A stretch of DNA of 41,187 bases from Azoarcus indigens. Its GTDB lineage: Bacteria > Pseudomonadota > Gammaproteobacteria > Burkholderiales > Rhodocyclaceae. The stretch is from assembly GCF_004361735.1 (NCBI RefSeq), contig NZ_SNVV01000033.1, forward strand, positions 1-41,187. The letters run 5' to 3'. Each line of letters opens with the position of its first letter. Positions within the stretch are counted from its first letter, which is position 1. A program made the translations under genes and the position numbers. This document shows positions 1 through 7,093 of the stretch, piece by piece. The notes beneath the pieces are model-generated. The model worked only from the letters and a program-made list of their open reading frames with translations. It ran no database searches and was not told the DNA's origin.

Positions 1-92
1 TCAAGGTCATCAAGCGCATGGCCTACGGATTCCGCGACTCAGCCTATTTCTTCCTGAAGATCAAGGCCGCCTTCCCCGGAAAGGCGCGATGA
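1..92 (+). pseudogene. ISL3-type transposase, C-terminal end only
   Basis: The window opens inside a reading frame (codons in phase from base 3) that ends at the TGA at 90-92. Its last ~29 residues include RMAYGFRD and YFFLKIKAAFPG, which resemble the C-terminus of ISL3-family DDE transposases. The rest lies left of the window, so I cannot tell whether the element is intact. No convincing terminal inverted repeat or target duplication is visible just after the stop. Listed as partial. Confidence 0.7.
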
Positions 93-125
93 ACCTTTTC
101 TTTTGGGGCGGATAGGCGCCGCGCC

Positions 126-332
126 GTGCCAGGGCGAAGGGGGAGATGCCGGCTCTGGCTGACGGTGAAAGCCCACTGCAGCGAGGAGGACGTGGCGGAA
201 TGGATCGAGTTCCAGATCACCAACAAGGGCAGGACGGTGGTGAAGTACATCGACGCCCGCAACCACTACTTCACCCGCGAGGACGGGGCGGCCCTGCGCA
301 AGAAGGTGCTCAAGTTCGCCAAGGAGCGTTGA
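126..332 (+). CDS. small protein of unknown function (68 aa)
   Basis: This short frame starts at GTG 126 and reads through EEDVAEWIEFQIT and VKYIDARNHYFTRED to a basic C-terminus (KKVLKFAKER). I do not recognise the family. The amino-acid composition looks like real protein, unlike the Arg/Pro-rich shadow frames nearby. The upstream part is poor in protein-like sequence and no good ribosome binding site is seen, so it may be the 3' remnant of a longer gene cut by the adjacent transposase. From 333 to 455 there are only short broken frames, for example one ending REFGKAAKAL. The whole stretch looks like debris next to an insertion sequence. Confidence 0.4.
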   Translation: MPGRRGRCRLWLTVKAHCSEEDVAEWIEFQITNKGRTVVKYIDARNHYFTREDGAALRKKVLKFAKER

Positions 333-486
333 TGCGGCACGCCTTGCTCGATACCGCGGACGTCGAAGCCGAGTTGAATTCCTGAGCAGGACTGGCAGCA
401 ACGGCGGCGGGAAATCCTGGACCGCGAGTTTGGCAAGGCGGCCAAGGCGCTTTGATGCCGAGGGGGGTGGCCTGCCGCCCCGGCAT

Positions 487-2193
487 TCAGCTGGACTGCC
501 TTTGTACGCCTCGCCGCGCCTGCGGCGAGGCGTGTTCGCCCTTCCCGCGCCGCAGCCGCCGCCACCCGATCACCGTGCCGCTTGCCGCCAGCGCCAGTCC
601 GCCGAGGCTCAGCAGGATCAGCGTGGCGTCGCGCAGGCTGCCCAGTGCCAGCAGGGCGGGGAGGTCCCAGCTGTGGAGGAAGTAGAACAGCCAGCGGCCG
701 ACGCGCTGGCTGCGGGCGAGGGCTTGTTCGACGTCGCCGCTGTGGAGGTCGATGTAGAGGCGGGTGCGGTTGGCGTCGGCGAAGTCCAGGCGCAGGGCGG
801 GCAGGCGGCGGGGCTGGGCGCCGTTCATGGCTTCGGCGTGGCGGGCGTAGTAGTAGGCGTCGTGGGCGTCGAGGCGCAGGTGGTGGGCGATGGGGGCGTC
901 GAACAGGCGGGCGGCGGCCTGGCGGATTTCGGCTTCGCTCCAGGTGTCGCGGATGCGCGGGGCCTCGGGCGGGCCATCCAGCAGGCGGCTGTTGCCCCGC
1001 GCGTCCAGCGCGTAAAGGTAGGGCTGGCCGGCGAGGCTGCGCCAGGCGAGTTCCACTGGCTCGAAGCCGGCGGCGCGGAGCTGATGGATGGCGAGGGCGG
1101 CGGGGTAAAGCGCGTTCGGGCCGGCGCCGCCCGGCGGGCCCGGCTGGGCGCTGGCGGCTTGCGCCGGCGGCTGCGGCAGGGGGCCGCCCTGGTAGGCGGC
1201 GAGCCTGGGGCCGGGGCCGGCGGGGTCGAAGATGCGCAGCGGGTTCATCGACATCAGGCCGCTGAAGATCCAGGTGCAGACGAAGGCGGCGAAGAGCAGG
1301 CCGATGAGGTGGTGCCAGCGCATCCAGCCGGCGCGGTAGGGCGAACGGGAGCCGGAGGCATAGCGGCTGCCGAAGCGCCAGCGCCACAGGCCGACGACGG
1401 TGCCGCTGAGGGCGGTGAGGGTGCACAGGGCGGAGAGCAGGATCACCGTCCAGCTCCATACCGGGTCGACCGGGCGGTCGCGGAACAGATAGAGCCAGTG
1501 CAGCCAGGCGCCGAGGTAGTTCCAGCGCTGCTGGGCGAGGGGAGCGTCGAGCACGAGCTGGCCGGTGGTGCCGGAGATGTAGAGGGTGACGGCGCCGAGC
1601 TCGCCGCCGCCTGCCGGGTCCTGGCCGCCGCTTTCCATTTCCACTTTATGCAGCGGGCGGTGGGCGTCCAGGCCGCGGGAGTGGGTCCAGCGATCTTCCG
1701 CCACTTGGCCTGCATAGTGGGCGATGGCGCCGGGGAGGTAGCTGCGCGCTTCGGCGAGGGCGGCTTCGGCGCTCACTGGAGAGCCAGGGCGTGCCGTGTT
1801 GCCGTTTGCTTCCAGCACGCGGAACTGTCCGTCGGTCTCGCGCAGCAGGTAGCGCGGCTGGCCGGCGATGGTGGTGAGTACCAGGCTGCGGGCGGTGGCG
1901 AGCCGGGGGCCCGGCTGGGCTGGCGGATCGGCGGCGGAAGCTTGTGCCGATCCGCCCGCCAGGCCCGCCGCCCCGCCGATGTCCGCCGCCAGCGCCGCCT
2001 CCGGCGACAGCAGCCCCCCGGCCGCCAGCGGCGGCAGCGCGCCCAGCCTTTCCCAGGGCGTGAGCTTGGGGTAGCCGACGAAGAGCATGACCACGCCGCT
2101 GAGGAACCACAGCGCCATCAGCAGGCAGCCGGCGATGCCGGTCCAGCGGTGCAGCAGGTAGGTGAGGCGCCTGGCGCGGGCGGCGGGTTTCAT
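487..2193 (-). CDS. PepSY-domain / PepSY-associated TM helix membrane protein
   Basis: 568 aa. The N-terminus has the family hallmark HRWTGIAG leading into a transmembrane helix (about 18-40) that ends LSGVVMLFVGYP. Further helices are visible at about 244-268 (WSWTVILLSALC), 295-315 (HLIGLLFAAFVCTWIFSG) and 513-545, with large periplasmic segments between them. Such proteins are commonly found beside TonB-dependent siderophore or metal receptors and are thought to act in inner-membrane reduction or handling of the imported metal complex. The gene starts 10 bp after the stop of the receptor gene on the same strand, so the two are almost certainly co-transcribed. The ribosome binding site is weak, suggesting translational coupling. 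The exact function is not determined by sequence. Confidence 0.85.
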   Translation of the reverse strand: MKPAARARRLTYLLHRWTGIAGCLLMALWFLSGVVMLFVGYPKLTPWERLGALPPLAAGGLLSPEAALAADIGGAAGLAGGSAQASAADPPAQPGPRLATARSLVLTTIAGQPRYLLRETDGQFRVLEANGNTARPGSPVSAEAALAEARSYLPGAIAHYAGQVAEDRWTHSRGLDAHRPLHKVEMESGGQDPAGGGELGAVTLYISGTTGQLVLDAPLAQQRWNYLGAWLHWLYLFRDRPVDPVWSWTVILLSALCTLTALSGTVVGLWRWRFGSRYASGSRSPYRAGWMRWHHLIGLLFAAFVCTWIFSGLMSMNPLRIFDPAGPGPRLAAYQGGPLPQPPAQAASAQPGPPGGAGPNALYPAALAIHQLRAAGFEPVELAWRSLAGQPYLYALDARGNSRLLDGPPEAPRIRDTWSEAEIRQAAARLFDAPIAHHLRLDAHDAYYYARHAEAMNGAQPRRLPALRLDFADANRTRLYIDLHSGDVEQALARSQRVGRWLFYFLHSWDLPALLALGSLRDATLILLSLGGLALAASGTVIGWRRLRRGKGEHASPQARRGVQRQSS

Positions 2194-2203
2194 GCGCTGG
2201 CGC

Positions 2204-4390
2204 TCAGAAGCGGTGGTTCAGCGTGAGTTCCACCCGCCGGCCCGGTCCGTACAGCCACTGGGTGGCGGTGTAGTAGGCGGTGGTGAAGTATTCCTTGTCG
2301 AACACGTTGTAGCCACTCAGGGTCAGGCTGGTGCTGCGCGCCATGTCCCAGCGCAGGGAGAGGTCGGTGGTGGTGTAGGCGGGCAGCTTCAGGGTGTTGG
2401 CGTTGTCGGCGTAGCGCTTGCCGACGTGGCGCAGGCCGGCGTTGGCGGTCCATTGCGGCAGGAAGTGCCAGCTCAGCCACAGGTTGGCGAGGCGCTCCGG
2501 CACATTGGGCGGTGTCTTGCCGTCGCGGGAGGTGGCAACGCCGCCGACGGACTCGGTGAAGTCGTCGTAGCGCGCCCGCAGCAGCGCGGCGTTGGCTTCC
2601 ACCCGCCAGCCGGCGGCGAAGTCGGCGGCCACGCTGGTTTCGAGGCCGCGGCTGGATTGCTGGCCCACCTGCACCCGCAGCGCAGGGTTGGCGGCGTCAC
2701 GGGTCAGCATGTCGGTCTTGACGATCTCGTAGGCGGCCAGCGTCCATTCGCCCTTGCCCTGCCAGAAGCGCTGCTTGAGGCCGATCTCGCTCTGGCGGCC
2801 CCGGGCAAGGTCGAAGGCGCTGTTGGCGGTGCTCAGCATCAGCAGCGCGCTCACCGGGTCGGCGGCTTCGGCGTACTGGGCGTAGAGGGCGAGGTCGGGG
2901 TTGAGCTGGAACACCGTGCCCAGGCGCCAGCCGGTGTCGTCGTAGGTCTGCTCGAAGGCGCGGCTGCCGGTGAGCAGATCCTTGCGGCTGATGTCGGCAT
3001 GGTCGCGGCGCAGGCCGGCGATCAACGTCCATTGCGCGTTCAGCGCCAGCTTGTCCTCGATGAAGACGGCATGCTGTTCGGCGGTGTTGCGGTAGCGCGG
3101 AATGGTCGGGATGCTGCTCTGGAACGCGCCCGGCACCGGGTCGTAGGGATCGACCGGACCGGAGCTGCCGACATAGGTGTTGTTGCTGTGGCGGAAGCGG
3201 CTGCGGTTTACATCGAAGCCGACGGACACGGTGTTGTCCAGCCCGAACAGCTGGCCCTCGAAGGCGGCGTTGGCGGTGAATCCGGTCTGGCGCTGGTCGT
3301 GCTGGATGTCGGTGTTGTCGGAGCGGTCTATCAGCCCGGTGCCGGCGTTGTAGACATAGCGCTCGGCGTTGCGCCAGTTGCGCTGGCTTTCGATGTGGTA
3401 GAGGCGGGCGCGCACGGTGGTCGCGGCGTTGGGCGTCCAGGTGGCGTCCAGCGCGGTCCAGTCGTCCCGGTAGCGGATCTCGGCGTCGGCCACGTTGTAG
3501 TTCTTGTCGCGCAGGGCGCTCAGCTGGCGGCCGTTCACCAGCGGCGTGCCGAAGTAGCGCATCGGCTCCTGGTAGCCGTGGGCGTGGCTGAGGCGCAGGC
3601 TGAGTTCGGCCGAGGGATCGAACTGCAGCGCGCCGGAGAAGGTGGCGTCGCGGTTGTCGCCGCGGTCCACCCAGCCGTCGCTGCGGCTGCCGCTGAGGTC
3701 CACCCGGTAGGACCAGCGCTCGTCGATGGCACCGCCGCTGCCCAGGCCCAGGCGGGCGGTGCCCAGGGTGCCCACGGTGGCTTCCACCTCGTTTTCTATC
3801 GGGCCGCGCGTCGGCTTCTTCGGGATGACGTTGACCACGCCGCCGATGGCGCCATCGCCGTAGATCACCGAGGCTGGCCCGCGCAGCACCTCGATGCGTT
3901 CCACCGACCAGGTGTCGAAGGGGAAGGTGACGCCGATGCCGCCGTACTGGCGCAGGCCGTCGTACAGCCGCATCACCGAGGTGCCGTCGGTGAAGCCGCG
4001 GGTGGAGAGCGCGCTGCCGCCATTGCCGGGGTGGCCCATGGCGCTGATGCCGGCGGCGCGGGTGATGGCGTCGTTGAGGCTGCGGTCGCCGCGCTGTTCC
4101 AGCTGCTCGCGGCTGATGACGTCCAGGCTGGCCGGCGTTTCCATCGGCGTGAGGCCCAGCGTGGAGCCGGTGGCGGCGGGTGCCTTGAGCGACAGGCCGG
4201 CGCCGCCTTCGCTGGCGCTGACGACGACATCGGCCAGCGTCCGCTCGCTGTCCTGCGCCAGCGCGGCGGCGGGGGCGAGCAGGAGCAGCAGGGCGGCGTT
4301 CAGGCCGAGGCCGGCGCGGGCCGGGCGGGTGGAAGGGCAGATGCTGTGGCTGAAGCGGGTGAAGCGGCTGAAGCTGATGGTGTCGGACAT
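2204..4390 (-). CDS. TonB-dependent receptor, siderophore/metal type
   Basis: 728 aa outer-membrane receptor. A long N-terminal export signal (hydrophobic stretch ALLLLLAPAAALAQ) is followed by a TonB-box-like segment (TLADVVVSAS). The plug domain includes ETPASLDVISREQLEQRG, LRGPASVIYGDGAIGGVVN and VIPKKPT. The rest is a beta-barrel of alternating aromatic strands ending VELTLNHRF with the C-terminal Phe needed for outer-membrane insertion. There is no STN signalling domain, so it is not a sigma-regulator-type transducer. The start at 4390 is supported by AAGGA six bases upstream. It pairs with the PepSY gene downstream and the DUF2946 gene upstream, which suggests iron-siderophore or copper uptake. 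The ligand cannot be read from the sequence. Confidence 0.92.
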   Translation of the reverse strand: MSDTISFSRFTRFSHSICPSTRPARAGLGLNAALLLLLAPAAALAQDSERTLADVVVSASEGGAGLSLKAPAATGSTLGLTPMETPASLDVISREQLEQRGDRSLNDAITRAAGISAMGHPGNGGSALSTRGFTDGTSVMRLYDGLRQYGGIGVTFPFDTWSVERIEVLRGPASVIYGDGAIGGVVNVIPKKPTRGPIENEVEATVGTLGTARLGLGSGGAIDERWSYRVDLSGSRSDGWVDRGDNRDATFSGALQFDPSAELSLRLSHAHGYQEPMRYFGTPLVNGRQLSALRDKNYNVADAEIRYRDDWTALDATWTPNAATTVRARLYHIESQRNWRNAERYVYNAGTGLIDRSDNTDIQHDQRQTGFTANAAFEGQLFGLDNTVSVGFDVNRSRFRHSNNTYVGSSGPVDPYDPVPGAFQSSIPTIPRYRNTAEQHAVFIEDKLALNAQWTLIAGLRRDHADISRKDLLTGSRAFEQTYDDTGWRLGTVFQLNPDLALYAQYAEAADPVSALLMLSTANSAFDLARGRQSEIGLKQRFWQGKGEWTLAAYEIVKTDMLTRDAANPALRVQVGQQSSRGLETSVAADFAAGWRVEANAALLRARYDDFTESVGGVATSRDGKTPPNVPERLANLWLSWHFLPQWTANAGLRHVGKRYADNANTLKLPAYTTTDLSLRWDMARSTSLTLSGYNVFDKEYFTTAYYTATQWLYGPGRRVELTLNHRF

Positions 4391-4688
4391 GATCCTTGCT
4401 GCTCATGGTGTTGTCCGGGCAGGGCGGCCGGCCGGCGGCGCGCCGGCGCGTTCTGTACGCAGGCGTGGTCGGCGCGCAGCGCGCCGGCGCAGCGTGGGGC
4501 TAGCGGGTGCCGGTCAGGCTGGCGACGCCGGCGGTGCTTGCCGCAGGCGTGCGGGTGGCCTGATGCGGACAGCCGCTCGCGCTGCGGCCGCAAGGCCGGC
4601 GAACTGCCATGTCCCGGAGGATGAAAGTGGCCGCGGACCCGTTCGCGCCAGCGATGAATGCGGCGGCGGACGGCGGGCGTGGAGAGGA
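4391..4688 (-). other. 298-bp leader between DUF2946 gene and receptor
   Basis: No coding sequence is supported here. The DNA is rich in GC inverted repeats (for example GCCGGC-GGCGC-GCCGGC). It forms a long potential untranslated leader for the receptor on the minus strand. No Fur box was seen. A faint likeness to a cobalamin riboswitch is discussed in the findings. Confidence 0.4.
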
Positions 4689-5084
4689 TCAGGCCGCCAG
4701 CGGCGGGGCCCTGGGCTGGGCAGTCGCCCAGACGAACAGCGGATAGGGTGCGCGGTAGAACAGTGGCGGCGGATCGCCACCGAGCACCGGCAGGCTGGCA
4801 ACCGTCAGCGTTTCATTGGCCGGCGGCGTGGCCGGCTGGAAGCACAGCAGGCAGTGGCCGGTGGGCGAGGCGGCAGGCTGGCCGTCGGCCTTGCCGGCGC
4901 CATCGCCCATGTCCATCTCCATGGGCATGGACACCAGGCCGTCCATGGTGCAGATCTGCATCCAGGGCGGACTGTCCGCGCGCTGCAGGAAGGCGGGCGC
5001 GGCGCTGGGCGCGAACAGGACGAAGAGGAAGGCGACCAGCGCCATCCAGCTGCTCCGTACCCGTGTTCGGCGGTTCATGCCCAT
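4689..5084 (-). CDS. DUF2946 family protein
   Basis: 131 aa from ATG 5084, with a second in-frame ATG two codons later at 5078. An N-terminal hydrophobic segment (WMALVAFLFVLFAPSAAPAF) acts as signal peptide or anchor. It is followed by the family pattern: MQICTMDG in the first half, a Met-rich stretch (MPMEMDMGD), and GHCLLCFQPA with a CxxC pair. Cys, Met and His clusters fit metal contact in the periplasm. DUF2946 genes are often found near copper-responsive TonB receptors, so its position upstream of the receptor/PepSY pair raises the possibility that the unit handles copper, not iron. The long in-frame extension further upstream has shadow-like composition and was not used as the start. 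Confidence 0.75.
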   Translation of the reverse strand: MGMNRRTRVRSSWMALVAFLFVLFAPSAAPAFLQRADSPPWMQICTMDGLVSMPMEMDMGDGAGKADGQPAASPTGHCLLCFQPATPPANETLTVASLPVLGGDPPPLFYRAPYPLFVWATAQPRAPPLAA

Positions 5085-5371
5085 CTGTCGCGTGTCGTCG
5101 TTCCGTTGCCCCGGCCCGCCCGGCGGCCGGCAAAGAGCGGTGGATGCTACACCAGCAATGCCGCCGCGGGGAGGCCTGGCCGCTGAGGCGAAAGTGGTAC
5201 TCCCCGGCCTGGGAATCCCTAGCCATTCCATGTGCTTATGAGGCCAGCGCCACCGCGGGCCGGAGCGCCAGGGCGGCAATCCCGGCATCGAGGATTGCGT
5301 TCGGTGCTGTACTGCGTGCCCCGATCGCCTATGCTCCCAGGATGGCCGCGGGGCGGCCCGGGGAGAGAGCG

Positions 5372-5950
5372 ATGCCGATCCGATTCGTGATCGACGCCCG
5401 CGCGGCAAGCGCCGACGAGCTGGCGGAATTCCAGTTGCACCAGGAGCAGCGCCTGCTGGGCGCGCTGGCGGGCGGGCCACAAGCGGGGCAGGCCGGCCGC
5501 GTCGTCAGCCTCGAGTACCGCCTGCCACGCAGCGAAACCTCGCAGGCCGCGGTACCGCCGGCCACCGCCTACCAGGAGACCATGGCCACGCTGCGCTACT
5601 ACGGCGGCGTGCGCTACATCCTGCTGCCCATCTACCTGTCCATCGTCGGCGCGCTGGCCGGGCAGTACTACAAGAGCGGCAACCCGGTGCCGGAGATGCT
5701 GCTGATCTGCACCGGCATCTTCCTGTCGCTGCTCTTCCTGGTGTTCGAGATCGGCCTGTCGAAAAACCTCAAGAAGCTGTGGGCCGCGGTGGGCGAGATG
5801 CTGGGCAACCCGAAGGACTCCAAGGGCCATCTCATCGGACCGCTCGCCCACCGCGACAACGCCGCCTGGTTGAGCTTCCTGCGCTGGGCGCTGGCGGCGC
5901 CCTATGTGGTGGGGGTGTTGCTGGGGGGATATGCGTGGCTGGGGCGCTAG
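5372..5950 (+). CDS. integral membrane protein of unknown function (192 aa)
   Basis: The start at ATG 5372 follows a purine-rich GGGGAGAGAG site. The first ~75 residues are soluble and contain an acidic/Gln-rich helix (ADELAEFQLHQEQRLL). Transmembrane helices lie at about 82-100, 108-129 and 171-190. A basic cytoplasmic loop (KNLKKLW) and the segment NPKDSKGHLIGPLAHRD lie between helices 2 and 3. I do not recognise a family. The gene is divergent from the DUF2946 gene. A longer in-frame extension exists upstream but has the Arg/Pro composition of a shadow frame. Confidence 0.75.
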   Translation: MPIRFVIDARAASADELAEFQLHQEQRLLGALAGGPQAGQAGRVVSLEYRLPRSETSQAAVPPATAYQETMATLRYYGGVRYILLPIYLSIVGALAGQYYKSGNPVPEMLLICTGIFLSLLFLVFEIGLSKNLKKLWAAVGEMLGNPKDSKGHLIGPLAHRDNAAWLSFLRWALAAPYVVGVLLGGYAWLGR

Positions 5951-6306
5951 GGCTTGCGGCAGATGGCGCTTCCTCCAGGCGGCTGACATCGGGTGCTTGC
6001 CCGCCTGTGCGGCGTGCCGCCCCGGCTGCTCTGACGCTGCGGGAGCCGCCTCAACTGGCCGGACTGCGCCGGCGCAGCGTGGTAATGACCGGCGTTCGCG
6101 AGCTGGGCTAGTCGCCACCTTTGCGGATTCGGGAGTGCGGCTGCGAGGCGCAGGGCTGTTTCCACCTGTTCGATGGAAGGCAATGCGCGTTTCCGTGGAG
6201 CACCGATTGCCTCGGTCCGCAGGGGTTGAGGCTGGTTGATCGCGGGGCTTTGCCGGTGTGGTGCAGCGTCTATGCTGGTCATATCCGTCTTGTTCCAGGT
6301 GCGCTT
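5951..6306. other. gene-free stretch
   Basis: 356 bp between two plus-strand membrane-protein genes. I see no convincing gene, promoter or terminator in it. Open frames here on both strands look like GC-driven shadows. Confidence 0.5.
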
Positions 6307-6846
6307 ATGGTCCGCGAGCCGTCTTCTCCTTCCCTGACCCGGGTGGATCGCTTCCTCCTGTGGGCGCGCAGCAACCGCTTCGTCTCCAGCCTGATCATCC
6401 TCGGCATCGTCCTGGGCGGCATCGCTACCTTCAGCGACTCCGCGCGCAGGCTGGCGGGGCTGGGCGGGGAGATCGCTTCGGCGCTGTCCGGGCCGGGGGC
6501 GGAGGAGCGGGCGACACGGGAGAAGGTGAAGCATGCGGCGGAGCTGTTCGATGGCTATTTCACGCGGGCCATCGCGGAGCAGACGCTGGACTTCCGGCGG
6601 CCGGTGGACGAGGAGTACGAGGCGATGCAGTCGGAGTTGCGCCAGCTGCAGGTGGTGTTCATCGCGCAGAAGCAGCTGGAGCGGGCGCGCATCGTGGAGG
6701 ACGGGATGGCGCTGCTGAAGCAGATCGCGCCCTACGGTTTCATGCGGCCGGAGCGCTGGCAGCAGCCGGTGCTGGAGCGGCAGCAGGCGGAGTGGCGGGG
6801 GATATTCGCGGCGCTGGGGTATGAGGCGTCGGGGGGAGCGCGCTGA
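6307..6846 (+). CDS. single-pass membrane protein of unknown function (179 aa)
   Basis: Starts at ATG 6307. A basic N-terminus precedes one transmembrane helix at about 25-42 (FVSSLIILGIVLGGIATF). The remaining ~130 residues are helical and charged, with coiled-coil-like periodicity (EYEAMQSELRQLQVVFIAQKQ). The ribosome binding site is poor (CAGG about eight bases upstream), so the start is not certain. No family recognised. It shares strand and general architecture (short membrane protein with a charged helical part) with the gene at 5372, but the 356-bp gap argues against one operon. Confidence 0.65.
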   Translation: MVREPSSPSLTRVDRFLLWARSNRFVSSLIILGIVLGGIATFSDSARRLAGLGGEIASALSGPGAEERATREKVKHAAELFDGYFTRAIAEQTLDFRRPVDEEYEAMQSELRQLQVVFIAQKQLERARIVEDGMALLKQIAPYGFMRPERWQQPVLERQQAEWRGIFAALGYEASGGAR

Positions 6847-6855
6847 GCGGAGGGT

Positions 6856-6895
6856 TCTCCCTCCTCCCTGGCGGGGGAGGGCCGGGGAGAGGGGG
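6856..6895. repeat. GC-rich palindromic intergenic repeat, copy 1
   Basis: A pyrimidine block, a GGCGGGGGAGGG core, then GGCCGGGGAGAGGGGG. Related copies lie at 10484-10519 (same orientation) and 10562-10603 (inverted). It sits between two convergent genes and could also act as a transcription stop. Confidence 0.55.
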
Positions 6896-7093
6896 CGCCC
6901 GCCAGGGGGAGGGGCTGAACGGAGCGGCTGCCTTCTCCGGCTCCCGGACGCCAGAACCCGCGCGCTGCAATCCGGCCCCGTGCCCGACGTAGCGCCCCAT
7001 TCCCTGCGCCCATGGCCTGGCGCTCAGTGCCCGGGCCCGGGACCGGCTCCAGGACCGGTCTGACACCCTGCTCCCCGGCGTTCCTGCCCCACC

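Noticed and set aside
2162-4624. Very long open frame opposite the receptor gene (about 820 codons)
   Set aside because: It is an antisense shadow of a GC-rich gene: Gly/Ala/Val-rich, no motifs, and the opposite strand has a clear TonB receptor. The same holds for the long antisense frames over 7136-9376, 13051-14664, 30109-31566 and 37957-39462.
4658-5371. N-terminal extension of the membrane protein at 5372
   Set aside because: The upstream 238 codons are Arg/Ala/Pro-rich and overlap the DUF2946 gene on the other strand; a good ribosome binding site precedes ATG 5372.
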